From a virus, in IMG/VR virus record IMGVR_UViG_3300029319_008653, positions 1 to 64,000 of that record: a stretch of DNA of 64,000 nt. The stretch is one strand, 5' to 3'. The notes under the pieces were generated by a model. It was not told where the DNA came from and ran no database searches. It saw only the letters and a program-made list of their open reading frames with translations. The position numbers were made by a program, and so were the translations under genes. The first letter of the stretch is position 1. Each line of letters opens with the position of its first letter. Positions 8,238 to 17,657 of this stretch are shown here, one piece after another.

Positions 8238-10043
8238 TTAATCAACGAAATTAACACGCTTAGTTATACCGTTATGCTTTTCTAAAAATATAATATCACC
8301 AGTAGCTGATTTTATGCTTTCTTTTCTATGGCTTATAACAAATACACATTCATTAAGTTTCTCTACTCTCTCGTTTAGTATTTCTAAAACTAAATCTACA
8401 CCTTTTTCATCTAAGCTACTATCGAATAATTCATCATAAAAACTTAAGTTATAATGAACGTCGCCTTGAGCTTTTCTCATATCCATAAACGAAAATAAAC
8501 AAGCTAAGTCAATAGCTTTTCTCTCAGCACCTGAAAAGTTATTATATAAACAAATTTTACCTTTTTCATTTAGTATCTCTTCTTCAAAATATTCATTAAA
8601 AACACAAATACTATTACTATCTAATTTTTTAAGATAATGAGTTAGTTTAGAATTAAAGTTTCTAAGAATCTTTTTAACAATATAGCTCTTAACCCCTTCT
8701 TCACTTACAATAAATTTAACTACATCTAATAGATCTATATTCTTTTTAATATTATTAATATCAATAGTAATATTGTTAATTTTATCTTCTAAGGTTTTTA
8801 CTATTGTTTCAAAAGTATTAGTTTCACTATTAACATTCTCAAGCTCTTCTTCCATTTCACTAATACATCTGTTAATATATTCTATAGATTCTTCTATATG
8901 ACCTATACCGTACTTTTGCTTTTCAATGTTACTAATTTTATTTTCTACTATAGTTTTAGCTTCTTCTATTTTACCTATAGCAATTTTTAAATCTTTAACA
9001 TCATCACTTAAGCTTTCAATAATAGAGTTATTAGTTGTAATAGTATCTTTAAGTTTATTCTTTTCTTTCTCTATTAACTCAATATCATGATCTTCCATAG
9101 CTCTTAAACATACCGGGCAAGTTTCTTCTTCTGTACCCATCCGTTTCAAAGTAGCTGCATCATTCTTTAAATTAATTTTCATGGTAATTATATCTCTTTC
9201 GAGTTTATCTTTAATACCAGTTTTTTCTTTTATAGCCTCATTTAATTCAATAAGTTTATTTTTAAATGGAGTATCGTCTAGCTTTTTAATACTTTCTAAT
9301 TTTTCATTTGCGTTACCAAGATCGGTTTTATGCTGCAGTAAATTATCTCTTAACGTTTTTGTTTTATTAGTACGATCAGTATCAAAGTTATCACTTTGAG
9401 TTTTTTGTACATCGAGATAATTATTACTCTCTTCTAATCTAGTAATATTAATATCAAAATCTTGCTTTATTTGACTTTGATCACTTCTTAGTTCAATTAA
9501 CATTTTAGAGAATATTTCTAGGTTAAAGATCTTTTCAATAAACTTTCTCTTTTCGACTTTATTTTTAGCCATAAAAGGTATATGATTATTCAAAGTCATA
9601 ATAACGCAATTTTGAAATACTTCAGGCGATGAGGACAATACTGCTTCAATATAAGCATTAGTATTAACTATAGTATCTCTTGTCTTATCATTTCCGTTTT
9701 TAAATATTGTACATTTAGAAGGACCTAGTGTTCTAATAATATGAAAGTCGTTCTGACCGTGACCAGGATCATCTACGGTAAATAATAGCTCGACGGTAGT
9801 TTTACCGTCAGTTAAATTATTAGGAATAAATTGCTTACGAATCTCTCTTAAAGTAGTACCAAAGATAGCAAAATACAAAGCATCAGCTATAGTACTTTTA
9901 CCTACACCATTTCTTCTATCTTCTTTATCTCTATTAATACCAGTTACAATATGAAGACCTTTAGTAAAATCTACTTTTACTTCATCATCACCAACTGATA
10001 AAAAATTTCTTATCTTAAGTTCTTTAAAGTTAACGTACTTCAT
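8238..10043 (-). CDS. 46: gp46-like recombination endonuclease subunit (SbcC/Rad50-like)
   Basis: SMC-type ATPase that works with gp47 to resect DNA ends. Walker A RRNGVGKST is at about residues 43-51, long coiled coils flank a zinc-hook CPVC near residue 308, and the C-terminus has the signature-like FSGAERKAIDLA, Walker B FYDELFDSSLD and the D-loop. The 601-residue length is close to T4 gp46. The start overlaps the stop of gp47 by one base. Confidence 0.95.
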   Translation of the reverse strand: MKYVNFKELKIRNFLSVGDDEVKVDFTKGLHIVTGINRDKEDRRNGVGKSTIADALYFAIFGTTLREIRKQFIPNNLTDGKTTVELLFTVDDPGHGQNDFHIIRTLGPSKCTIFKNGNDKTRDTIVNTNAYIEAVLSSSPEVFQNCVIMTLNNHIPFMAKNKVEKRKFIEKIFNLEIFSKMLIELRSDQSQIKQDFDINITRLEESNNYLDVQKTQSDNFDTDRTNKTKTLRDNLLQHKTDLGNANEKLESIKKLDDTPFKNKLIELNEAIKEKTGIKDKLERDIITMKINLKNDAATLKRMGTEEETCPVCLRAMEDHDIELIEKEKNKLKDTITTNNSIIESLSDDVKDLKIAIGKIEEAKTIVENKISNIEKQKYGIGHIEESIEYINRCISEMEEELENVNSETNTFETIVKTLEDKINNITIDINNIKKNIDLLDVVKFIVSEEGVKSYIVKKILRNFNSKLTHYLKKLDSNSICVFNEYFEEEILNEKGKICLYNNFSGAERKAIDLACLFSFMDMRKAQGDVHYNLSFYDELFDSSLDEKGVDLVLEILNERVEKLNECVFVISHRKESIKSATGDIIFLEKHNGITKRVNFVD

Positions 10044-11086
10044 TAAGCAATCCTATTATATAAGTCAGTTGTATACTTTACAACTTCGCTTTTATTATCT
10101 ATATCTAATAAATTAACAAACTCTGTTATAGCTTCTATAATATCTACACCAGAAAGATCAAACTCTCCTTCTTCAGAAAATTTAACCTTATTATAATTTA
10201 CATCATAATCTATTCGTATATCTGCAGGTTTATAGCTAGCAAGTTTAGTAACTAATAAATCCATATGTTCAGAATTAATATTTTTATCTATAATTAGCTT
10301 AATAATATTTCCTGCTATTACATTATTAAAATATGATACAGGGTCTTTTTCAGTTATTAATTTTGATAGATATACTTTAATATGCTTAGGTGTAAGTATA
10401 TTATCGATAAATTCATAACTAAGATCATTGGTATCTAATATATAAAATCCTTTAGATTGCATTGAATCGCCAAAATCCATTTCATATGGATTACCAACAT
10501 ATATAATTTCACTATTACCAAAATTACGCTTAGCTCTTAAATGAAAATGGCCGGAAAATACTAGAGGAGCTTTCTCAGCTAAATCTTCAGGATTATCACC
10601 GTGATCACATATCTTAAAAGAGTTCATTTTAAAATTTTCAAGTTCAAAATGACCGAAGACTAAATCACATTTAGGTATATCTATTAACTTAGTACCCCAA
10701 GGACAGAAAGCAGCTTTTCTTTTATTATCATACCAATCTAAAATAGTAAGATTATCATAAACTCTAATATTTTTATAACCTTTTAAAATGCTTAAACTAT
10801 TAATTTCACTTGTATCTTTATACCAAGCATCATGGTTACCGGTAATCATTACAATATCAAAATCTTCAAACTTATCCAAAAAGTCCTTTGCAAAGTTTAG
10901 AGTTTTTACACTTATTTCATCGCGATAATGAAAGAAGTCTCCGCAAAAGATAATACGATTTATGTCTCGATTTTTAAGCTCTGTAATATACCAATCAGCC
11001 CATTGATTAGCTACACCTAACCAGAAGTCACTATTTTGATGTACACCGAGATGTATATCGGAAAAAATTGCTACTTTATCTGACAT
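10043..11086 (-). CDS. 47: gp47-like recombination endonuclease subunit (SbcD/Mre11-like)
   Basis: Metallophosphoesterase nuclease partner of gp46. The motifs are in order: FSDIHLG (7-13), CGDFFHYRDE (about 48), TGNHDAWY (about 82), FGHFE (about 145) and SGHFHLRAK (about 180). All metal ligands are present over 347 residues. It shares one base with gp46 downstream and one with the gp55-like gene upstream. Confidence 0.95.
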   Translation of the reverse strand: MSDKVAIFSDIHLGVHQNSDFWLGVANQWADWYITELKNRDINRIIFCGDFFHYRDEISVKTLNFAKDFLDKFEDFDIVMITGNHDAWYKDTSEINSLSILKGYKNIRVYDNLTILDWYDNKRKAAFCPWGTKLIDIPKCDLVFGHFELENFKMNSFKICDHGDNPEDLAEKAPLVFSGHFHLRAKRNFGNSEIIYVGNPYEMDFGDSMQSKGFYILDTNDLSYEFIDNILTPKHIKVYLSKLITEKDPVSYFNNVIAGNIIKLIIDKNINSEHMDLLVTKLASYKPADIRIDYDVNYNKVKFSEEGEFDLSGVDIIEAITEFVNLLDIDNKSEVVKYTTDLYNRIA

Positions 11087-11571
11087 TAATCAACTATATC
11101 GTCACTATTAGGCTTTATGTATACCATGCCATCTGAAGAGTTAGCCATTTCTTTTTCATATACCATTTCTTTATACTCAGTAATAGTATTATGATGCTTC
11201 TTTTCTTTTTTAATACGATTTATAAACGCATGAAAAGCAATAGTAGTAAAATATGAAAAAGGATTATAGTCTGATTCTACATTAAACTTTTTATTTTTTA
11301 AAGCAGTATACATTTTTACTAATGCATCCCCTATCATTTCATCTTTGTATGTGTAGTTAATAAAGTTAGATTTATTACCTAAACCATATGCTATTCTTCT
11401 TAACGATTCAGCCAAACTAGGCGGGCAATATTCAGTCTCGTAATAATCTTGTATTTCTTGCTTAAAGATAGGCGGATTAACGTAATATTGATCTATCTTT
11501 GGCTTAGGCCCTCTTTTTTTAGGAGCCGGTTTATCTTCTACACTTTTAGTAGTAACTTTTTCTTTAGCCAT
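11086..11571 (-). CDS. 55: gp55-like late-transcription sigma factor
   Basis: T4 gp55 directs host RNA polymerase to TATAAATA late promoters. This 161-residue protein has the sigma-2-like core: YKDEMIGDALVKMYTALKN (about 75-95) and NPFSYFTTIAFHAFINRIKKE (about 102-122). The Lys/Pro-rich N-terminus is variable in this family. The match to the many late boxes in the window supports the call. Own promoter TTGATA-16-TACAAT. Confidence 0.9.
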   Translation of the reverse strand: MAKEKVTTKSVEDKPAPKKRGPKPKIDQYYVNPPIFKQEIQDYYETEYCPPSLAESLRRIAYGLGNKSNFINYTYKDEMIGDALVKMYTALKNKKFNVESDYNPFSYFTTIAFHAFINRIKKEKKHHNTITEYKEMVYEKEMANSSDGMVYIKPNSDDIVD

Positions 11572-11577
11572 ATATTA

Positions 11578-11605
11578 ATTGTAGTATATATTTATTGGTT
11601 ATCAA
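11578..11605 (-). promoter_or_regulatory. Early/middle promoter of gp55-like gene
   Basis: Minus-strand TTGATA, 16 bp, TACAAT. The spacer also contains ATAAATA, but at 15 nt from the ATG it does not have the late-gene spacing. Confidence 0.6.
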
Positions 11606-13027
11606 CTATTTCTCCAGTAGAAAAGAAGTATTATATGGTATCTTCTCTTGAGAATATATTTCTTTTCTCTTTTCAACATGACGTTCACCGTATCGTAAAC
11701 TATCTGCTAAATCTATAATAGATAATTTATCTTTACTATCATGCAATCTTAACCCCCTACCAATAGATTGAATAGTTCTTATAGAGCTTTTACCCCCAGC
11801 AGCAAAAACAATCATATGTATATTTTTTATATTAATACCGGTACTAAAAATAGAACTCATTGCAATACAAACTACATTATTATTATCTTCCATAATTTTT
11901 TTAATTCTATCTCGCTCTTCAACTTCTACTTCACCTTTAACAAAGAAGATCTGTTTATCTTCATTCTGTAATTCAGTATATAAAGTATCACCATGAGCAA
12001 TATGGTTAACTAATATTAATATATTATTATTAAAATTTACAGTTAATTGATTTATTACTTTATTCCTAAAATTATTATTATAGATAAAGTCTAACTCAGC
12101 TCGATAATTATCTTGACCTGATACATAGGTAGGTTTAGTTTTATATTTTAATTCAATAATAGATGCTCTCGCTACAGTTAAATGTTTTTCGGTTCTTAGA
12201 CTAAAACTATCTTTTTCATATATAACACTACCTATCTTTCCTATTAAGTTCCATTCATCAGGCTTATGATCAGGTAAAGTTCCGGTTAAACCAAACTTAT
12301 GTACAGTTCTAATAGATTGAATCATTTTACTAACTTTATTACTCTTTTTAACTTTATGACACTCATCAACTACTACAACATCAACGTCTTTTAACCATTC
12401 ATTATCTTTAAATTGACTTTGTAATATGCCTAAATTAGCTATAATAACATCAGCAGTTAAATCAGGTTTTATACTACCAGTCCATTTAGTAAATTTAAAT
12501 AAAGCATTATACTCTACAAAGTCTTTATAAGTCTGATTAACTAGTCCTAAGTCAGGTACAATTAATAAACATTTTAAATTATTTTTACGCTGTAAATACA
12601 TGCTCATTAATAATGAACATATAGTAAGAGTTTTACCAGCACCAGTACCCATTTTTAAAATACCTCTACCAAACGTAATAGCTTTCTTACAAGCATCTTC
12701 TTGATAATCTCTTAATTTATGAGTTAAACTATCGTAAACTCTTGCATCATCTAAAGTAGGTTTAACTCTACTCGGAATAACAGGGTCAATACTAAGCTCT
12801 TCATTAGGGTATGTTTCTTTTATATATCTTACTATATCATAAAACATTCCTTCTTCAAAAAGACCAGTAGGTGTAATACCGTATATTTTAGGATTAGCGT
12901 AAAATCTTGCTCTACCACGTAAACGAAATCGAGCAGTCTCATCTTTTATACTAAAATGGTCTCTTATTTCATTAAATTTTTCACCTTTAAGGCGAATCTT
13001 ATTTTTATCATAAGTAAGTTCGATCAT
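11606..13027 (-). CDS. uvsW: UvsW-like superfamily 2 helicase
   Basis: T4 UvsW unwinds branched DNA and R-loops and helps switch from origin- to recombination-dependent replication. Walker A KMGTGAGKT is near residue 125, the DECH box VVDECHKVKKS near 223, the SAT-like GLTGTLPD near 250, and motif VI SIGRGLRLHD near 430. The 473-residue length fits. It overlaps the uvsY stop by 4 bp. Confidence 0.94.
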   Translation of the reverse strand: MIELTYDKNKIRLKGEKFNEIRDHFSIKDETARFRLRGRARFYANPKIYGITPTGLFEEGMFYDIVRYIKETYPNEELSIDPVIPSRVKPTLDDARVYDSLTHKLRDYQEDACKKAITFGRGILKMGTGAGKTLTICSLLMSMYLQRKNNLKCLLIVPDLGLVNQTYKDFVEYNALFKFTKWTGSIKPDLTADVIIANLGILQSQFKDNEWLKDVDVVVVDECHKVKKSNKVSKMIQSIRTVHKFGLTGTLPDHKPDEWNLIGKIGSVIYEKDSFSLRTEKHLTVARASIIELKYKTKPTYVSGQDNYRAELDFIYNNNFRNKVINQLTVNFNNNILILVNHIAHGDTLYTELQNEDKQIFFVKGEVEVEERDRIKKIMEDNNNVVCIAMSSIFSTGINIKNIHMIVFAAGGKSSIRTIQSIGRGLRLHDSKDKLSIIDLADSLRYGERHVEKRKEIYSQEKIPYNTSFLLEK

Positions 13028-13419
13028 AATGTTTCCATCTTTATAATCTCGATAATATTTTTAATATCGAAACTTAAAGAACTAAACGTTTTTTCAGTCT
13101 TTTCTAAAAACTCTACTATAAGTTCTTGCTCATCTATACGTCGCTGTACATCTAACATATCGGGATGATTCCATGCAGTTTTTTCAGCTACCGGTATAGT
13201 TACTTTTACAGGGGATTTAGTTCGTATATCTTCTACTATTTTTTTCTTTAATTCATATCTTTCAGCTTTAAGATTAATAATAGTTCTTTTATGGTTGATT
13301 AGTTTACTGACCCAAAAATGCTTTCGCGAAGGTGTCTTCATGGACACATCTTTAATATTAAATTGATCTACAGCTAGATCTTTTTCAATCTCTTTTATAT
13401 ATTGGTCTATAACTTTCAC
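13024..13419 (-). CDS. uvsY: UvsY-like recombination mediator
   Basis: UvsY loads UvsX onto gp32-coated single-stranded DNA. This 131-residue protein has the arrangement known from marine T4-like UvsY: basic N-terminal region with HFWVSKLINHKR (about 35-46), a central charged helix, and the C-terminal EFLEKTEKTFSSLSFDIKNIIEIIKMET. The start is GTG. It is directly upstream of uvsW in one operon. Confidence 0.85.
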   Translation of the reverse strand: MKVIDQYIKEIEKDLAVDQFNIKDVSMKTPSRKHFWVSKLINHKRTIINLKAERYELKKKIVEDIRTKSPVKVTIPVAEKTAWNHPDMLDVQRRIDEQELIVEFLEKTEKTFSSLSFDIKNIIEIIKMETL

Positions 13420-13425
13420 TATTAT

Positions 13426-13453
13426 ATTATAAATACTAATATGTCTAATTCAA
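13426..13453 (-). promoter_or_regulatory. Early/middle promoter of uvsY-uvsW
   Basis: Minus-strand TTGAAT, 16 bp, TATAAT. It overlaps the plus-strand late box and the first codons of the gene starting at 13441. Confidence 0.65.
13428..13435 (+). promoter_or_regulatory. Late promoter box TATAAATA
   Basis: A full TATAAATA followed by CTAAT and the ATG at 13441. Confidence 0.75.
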
Positions 13454-14814
13454 GTAGTATTTATGGTAAAAGATTTCGTGTTACTCTGCAAGAGGGTGCA
13501 TTAGATTTAATAAAGCAAAAAATTGAAAGAGCTATAACGTTTAAAGAATTTATGAATAGTTTAGTAGGTAAAACTAGACAACAAATATTTGATGCGGGTT
13601 CTTACGCTTTTTTATTTACAGGTAACAAATATGGTATGACTAGTGCTTTTTCTGATGAAAAAAATCCTGAAGTACTTATGACTAGATTTTTACAAAATTT
13701 AGGAAATTATCTTAATAAAAAAGCAGATAAAATAAGATCCGGTGCAGCTAATACAGAGGAGTTTAAAAAGAAATATGATTACTATGGTGAACATAAAGAT
13801 AATGAAAGAAAAAGATTTGAATTAGGTAGAAAAGCAATAAGTTTACCAGATGGTCCAGAAAAAGATGCTGCGCGTAAAGAGTTTTATGCTTTTAGTAATG
13901 ATAGTAAATATTCAATAGCTCGAGATGAATTAACAAAAAAAGAAGATAAAATGATGGAAGATTTTCATAATGCTCCGATCGAACGAGAGGATGTAAAAAA
14001 CGACGGATCTGGCGATTATGTAAAATTAGGATTAATGTTTCAAAGAATATTGAGAATGCAAAAAGGTTTAAATGAAAAATTAGATCCTAAAAAGCATGAT
14101 GCAGGTGATTACGTAAAAGATTTTGCTAAATCTAAAGCCCCACAATTTAAAGGTAAGTCTAAAAAGAAAAAAAGAGAAATGGCTATAGCTGCTTATCTTG
14201 ATGCTAAAGATGAAAGCGAAGAAGGTAGATCAATCTTAGATATGCAAAAAACTCCCTCAGGTGTACCTATAAACAACGTCATAAAAAAAATACAACCATA
14301 TATAAAAAGAATAGTAGATATGGGTATAACTGATCCAGAACATGTTTATCAGTATCTAAAAAACAAATTAGCCCTTGATATTCCACATCATTTAGAAGGA
14401 AATCCATATTTTTTAAAACGTGTTCGTGAAATGGTTGCTAAAGTTCAGGGTAAAAAAATAAAGTCAGGATTAACTGACTCACCATACGACCCTATTGATG
14501 AAAATATTAAAGTTAGAAAAAATAAACAAGGGTTAATGGGATCAAAAACCCGAATTCATAAAGATAAAAAAAAAGAACTATCTAAAAAATTAGGTAGAAA
14601 AAAAATAAAAGATGAAGATGATAATACTGTAGGTGGCGGTGCTCTAGGACCCGCTGCTGCAGCTGGTAATACACAAGGTGATTTTTATGCGACTGGCGAC
14701 TTTAGAGTACCGAAAATGCTAGGCAATGTAGTACAAAAAAGGACTCCACCCGAATTAGTAGCTACTAAAGTTTCCGGCAAGAAGAAACGTAGAAAAAGTA
14801 AGAAGAAGAAGTAA
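13441..14814 (+). CDS. Hypothetical Lys-rich late protein (457 aa)
   Basis: The start at 13441 (MSNSSSIYGKRF) is chosen because the late box ends 5 nt before it; the longer frame would begin upstream of that promoter. It has a charged central domain with many Lys/Asp/Glu helices, a Gly/Ala-rich linker (GGGALGPAAAAG, about residue 400) and a very basic C-terminal tail of Lys and Arg. FRVTLQEGAL near residue 14 resembles a T4 prohead protease site. Probably DNA- or capsid-associated; family not recognised. Confidence 0.8.
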   Translation: MSNSSSIYGKRFRVTLQEGALDLIKQKIERAITFKEFMNSLVGKTRQQIFDAGSYAFLFTGNKYGMTSAFSDEKNPEVLMTRFLQNLGNYLNKKADKIRSGAANTEEFKKKYDYYGEHKDNERKRFELGRKAISLPDGPEKDAARKEFYAFSNDSKYSIARDELTKKEDKMMEDFHNAPIEREDVKNDGSGDYVKLGLMFQRILRMQKGLNEKLDPKKHDAGDYVKDFAKSKAPQFKGKSKKKKREMAIAAYLDAKDESEEGRSILDMQKTPSGVPINNVIKKIQPYIKRIVDMGITDPEHVYQYLKNKLALDIPHHLEGNPYFLKRVREMVAKVQGKKIKSGLTDSPYDPIDENIKVRKNKQGLMGSKTRIHKDKKKELSKKLGRKKIKDEDDNTVGGGALGPAAAAGNTQGDFYATGDFRVPKMLGNVVQKRTPPELVATKVSGKKKRRKSKKKK

Positions 14815-14822
14815 TTACTTAC

Positions 14823-15257
14823 GTGGCTGATACAGGACATTGGAAAGTATACGGGGATATCCCCGAAAATGCTTATGGTTTTATATATGAGATAGTTAAT
14901 ACTACTAATCATAAAAAATATATAGGTAAAAAACAAATGGTTAGAAAGATCAGACGTAACCCTCTAAAAGGTAAAAAAAGAAAGCGTATAGATTATATAG
15001 AAAGTGATTGGAAAACATATACCGGCTCTTCTGATGCATTAAACAGTGATATTGCTAGTCAGGGTATTGATAAATTCATATTTAAAATTTTAAAATTTTG
15101 CGATAGTAAGTTTGAATTAAGCTATTTTGAAGCAAAAATGCAATTTGAAAAAGATGTATTGCTAAATGAAGACTACTATAATGGTATTATAAACTGTAGA
15201 ATAGGAAAAGCCCCGAGAGTTTTTTTGGAACAGTATTATAATAAAGATAATGACTAG
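14823..15257 (+). CDS. GIY-YIG-like nuclease domain protein
   Basis: 144 residues from a GTG start. GFIYEIVN (18-25) and KKYIGKKQ (about 30-37) form the GIY-YIG core, followed by a Lys-rich insertion and the conserved FELSYFEAKMQFEKDVL helix (about 97-114) with the Glu expected for catalysis. Similar stand-alone proteins occur in T4-like phages (seg-type). It lies between two hypothetical genes with no split gene nearby, so homing behaviour is not evident. Its stop overlaps the next gene by 8 bp. Confidence 0.75.
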   Translation: MADTGHWKVYGDIPENAYGFIYEIVNTTNHKKYIGKKQMVRKIRRNPLKGKKRKRIDYIESDWKTYTGSSDALNSDIASQGIDKFIFKILKFCDSKFELSYFEAKMQFEKDVLLNEDYYNGIINCRIGKAPRVFLEQYYNKDND

Positions 15258-15810
15258 TTTAGATTTAGGTGTATATAATCTTTCTTTAATAAACTGTAAT
15301 AATATTCTTTCGGGTAATATTAGTTATAACTTAGTTAATGATCTCGCTGAATATGGTTTATTAGGTTCAAAATTTAGTAAAATAGATTGTAAAAAACTAT
15401 TATATCATCACGTAATATATGAATTATGTGAAGCTATTTTAAAAGATACAAGTAAAAAGAAACATGTTCTCTTTTTTAATAATACTCAATTAGAAGAGTC
15501 CCCTTTAACTGAATTTTATACCGAAGAAGATATTATTAAACAAATGACCCATATTCTAAATAGAATGAGAAGTATGTTACCTATTAAAGTATATATTAGT
15601 AGATATAGCTTGCCTTATTTTGATCATTTATTAAAGACAAGACATGGAAGAGGTCAAATGTTATTAAATGATATACAAAAAGATACTTCAAAAGACTTTG
15701 ATAGATTTACTTTTAGTAAAGTTAAAGCTTTTACTAAGCGCTATGATCTTACTTGGCTTAATAATGATTATTTTAACAGGCTGTCAACTAAGTTTCTACT
15801 TATTAAATAA
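15250..15810 (+). CDS. Hypothetical protein (186 aa)
   Basis: No recognised family. Mixed alpha/beta composition with a helical centre (ITHILNRMRSM region, about 97-115). Overlaps the GIY-YIG gene start-to-stop and belongs to the same late plus-strand unit. Its stop codon lies inside the late box of the next gene. Confidence 0.7.
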   Translation: MTSLDLGVYNLSLINCNNILSGNISYNLVNDLAEYGLLGSKFSKIDCKKLLYHHVIYELCEAILKDTSKKKHVLFFNNTQLEESPLTEFYTEEDIIKQMTHILNRMRSMLPIKVYISRYSLPYFDHLLKTRHGRGQMLLNDIQKDTSKDFDRFTFSKVKAFTKRYDLTWLNNDYFNRLSTKFLLIK

Positions 15811-15813
15811 ATA
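15807..15813 (+). promoter_or_regulatory. Late promoter box ATAAATA
   Basis: ATAAATA, then ATAAT and the ATG at 15819. The box overlaps the stop codon of the upstream gene. Confidence 0.65.
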
Positions 15814-15818
15814 ATAAT

Positions 15819-16304
15819 ATGGACAAGTTTACTCAGTTTGCAAATAAAGTTTTAATGGAGTATGGTACGGTGATAGGATCTTCAGCAGAAGAGATGGAAC
15901 CTACTCAAAAACACGGCGATATAGAAATGCAATTAACCAAAATGCTCGGTGGTAGGGACAGAAGATCCTATATCAGAGCAGGAAAATGCGTAATGACAGG
16001 TCAGGATGCAGGTCCTTTTAGAGATGAACTTTCAGAAAGAGAATATATGATTTCTGGATTGGGTCAAGAAGCTCAAGATATGATATTCAAAGATGAAGAT
16101 GATGAAAAGGCAAAGCATATTGAAGATAATGAAATTAATGCCACTGATTTAAAAACTTTAGAAACAGTTAAAGCATTAGCGGGAGGAAAAGCTAAAGGAG
16201 GCTTGAATCCGTTTGATAGACCTGAAAGAGATATTCAAAAAGCATATGGTCAAATGCTTAGTAAGGTAGCAAAACAAGTTAAGGACGTAGCGAAGAAAAT
16301 ATAA
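15819..16304 (+). CDS. Hypothetical late protein with capsid-targeting-like leader
   Basis: 161 residues. The leader MDKFTQFANKVLMEYG fits the repeated pattern M-x-x-F...L-x-E seen on many late proteins here and in T4 internal head proteins. The rest is charged, with EMQLTKMLGGRDRRSYIRAGK in the middle and a basic C-terminal helix. First gene of a four-gene late unit ending with the ligase/NMNAT fusion. Function unknown. Confidence 0.75.
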   Translation: MDKFTQFANKVLMEYGTVIGSSAEEMEPTQKHGDIEMQLTKMLGGRDRRSYIRAGKCVMTGQDAGPFRDELSEREYMISGLGQEAQDMIFKDEDDEKAKHIEDNEINATDLKTLETVKALAGGKAKGGLNPFDRPERDIQKAYGQMLSKVAKQVKDVAKKI

Positions 16305-16627
16305 TGAGAAACTTTTTAAATACTTTATATAATACAGGACTAATCAAAGAACAGGATGCAGCGCCTGCTCCAGCTCCAGAAACTGAAGTTGATGTTAATG
16401 TATCTGAAACTGAACCCGCTCCTACTGAAGAAGTTGTACCTTTATCTCCAGAAAGCGAAGTTATGCTTGTACGTATGCTAAAGAAAGCATTAGTAATGAA
16501 GATAGATCCGGATGATGTTACTCAAATTAGTAACTTTTCAGATATTAATGAGAAAAATGCTAAGCAAGTTTTACAACAAATAATTAATATCATGAAAAAC
16601 TATTCACTAGACATTGATATTGATTAA
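16304..16627 (+). CDS. Hypothetical late protein with leader and Pro/Glu-rich linker
   Basis: 107 residues. Leader MRNFLNTLYNTGLIKEQD, then a Pro/Ala/Glu-rich linker (about 20-46), then a compact helical region (about 48-107) including LVRMLKKALVMKI. The stop of the previous gene overlaps its ATG. The leader again ends in a hydrophobic-x-Glu, as prohead protease sites do. No family recognised. Confidence 0.7.
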   Translation: MRNFLNTLYNTGLIKEQDAAPAPAPETEVDVNVSETEPAPTEEVVPLSPESEVMLVRMLKKALVMKIDPDDVTQISNFSDINEKNAKQVLQQIINIMKNYSLDIDID

Positions 16628-16628
16628 A

Positions 16629-17657
16629 ATGAGTTGGAAACCACTAGATGAAATTTATTTAAAGGAAACTGCTGGAATTAGCGTTCCTGTATTACCGCGG
16701 CAGCAGATGTTTAAGGAAGCAACTGCTAAAGAGGTAATAGCTTTAATAAATGATTTAGAAGATCAAGGATTACTTAAAGATTCTGACGAATTAGATACAG
16801 TTATGCAGTATCTAAGTAAAAAACCTTTTCAAAAAAAGCTTTCTGAGTATCTATCTAAGCAAAATTTAACTGCAAATACTATATCTGAAGGTAATATTCA
16901 AGATATAATAATGGATACTTTAGCAAAAAATAATGATATAGCCCAGTACTCTAAATATATTGAAAAACCTGCAAAATTAAATGCTCTAGGTACTAGAGGT
17001 CAGTTAATTGATAAAGCTAGTGAAATAACTAAATTAAAACCTGAAACTATTAGAGATTTAATTAACTTAATAGGTACTGAAAGTGGTAGAGGAGTAGGTA
17101 GAGCCGAAATAGCACTTGCTACTTTATTCGATGATGTTAAAATGAGCGCTTCAAAGGGTGATTTAGATTGGAATGGTCAGTATCTAGAGGTAAAAGCTAC
17201 TAGTGCACGTTTAGGAAAGAGGGACAGAGCATCTACTAACTTTAATAATACTGCTTTAGGTAAATTAGCACAAGAAAATGGTTTAACTGATAAAAGAATA
17301 GATGTTTTAGTAGCAAATCTAGCTAATATAAAAGAAATAGATGTGCAACGACTTAAAAGTTCATTAAAAGAGTTCGTATCTAATGAATATCCTCATAATA
17401 ATAAAGATTTAATTGAAGATGTAAATTTAAAAGATCCTGCAGCTGTTAGAAAAGCAGTTACTAAAATTTATTTTAATAATTATGCTGCGGGTGAAGGTGT
17501 AGATTCGTTTATTTTTGTAAATACAAGTAATAATAGATTTTTTAGTAGATTTACTCTTTTTACTAAAGATCAAATTAATGATTTAATTGATCAAAATATT
17601 ATAAAGAGCGGTGTTATAACCACTTTAGATTTAGATCCATCACTCGGTACAATATAA
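16629..17657 (+). CDS. PD-(D/E)XK nuclease-like protein with leader
   Basis: The start is placed at 16629 (MSWKPLDEIYLKETAG), just after the preceding stop; the frame is 342 residues. A nuclease core is suggested by GRAEIALATLF, then GDLDWNGQYLEVKATSARLG (about 180-199), where Asp and E-V-K match the PD-(D/E)XK pattern. The leader ends IYLKETAG, again hydrophobic-x-x-Glu before small residues. It sits between leader-bearing genes and overlaps the fusion gene by one base. A packaged nuclease is possible; activity is inferred. Confidence 0.7.
   Translation: MSWKPLDEIYLKETAGISVPVLPRQQMFKEATAKEVIALINDLEDQGLLKDSDELDTVMQYLSKKPFQKKLSEYLSKQNLTANTISEGNIQDIIMDTLAKNNDIAQYSKYIEKPAKLNALGTRGQLIDKASEITKLKPETIRDLINLIGTESGRGVGRAEIALATLFDDVKMSASKGDLDWNGQYLEVKATSARLGKRDRASTNFNNTALGKLAQENGLTDKRIDVLVANLANIKEIDVQRLKSSLKEFVSNEYPHNNKDLIEDVNLKDPAAVRKAVTKIYFNNYAAGEGVDSFIFVNTSNNRFFSRFTLFTKDQINDLIDQNIIKSGVITTLDLDPSLGTI

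Noticed and set aside
11449-11718. 89-residue plus-strand frame over the gp55 start region
   Set aside because: Antisense to gp55 and uvsW, very hydrophobic by composition only.
13402-13440. Upstream start MVYNFHYYIINTN for the 13441 gene
   Set aside because: It would precede the late promoter box, which is positioned 5 nt before the ATG at 13441.
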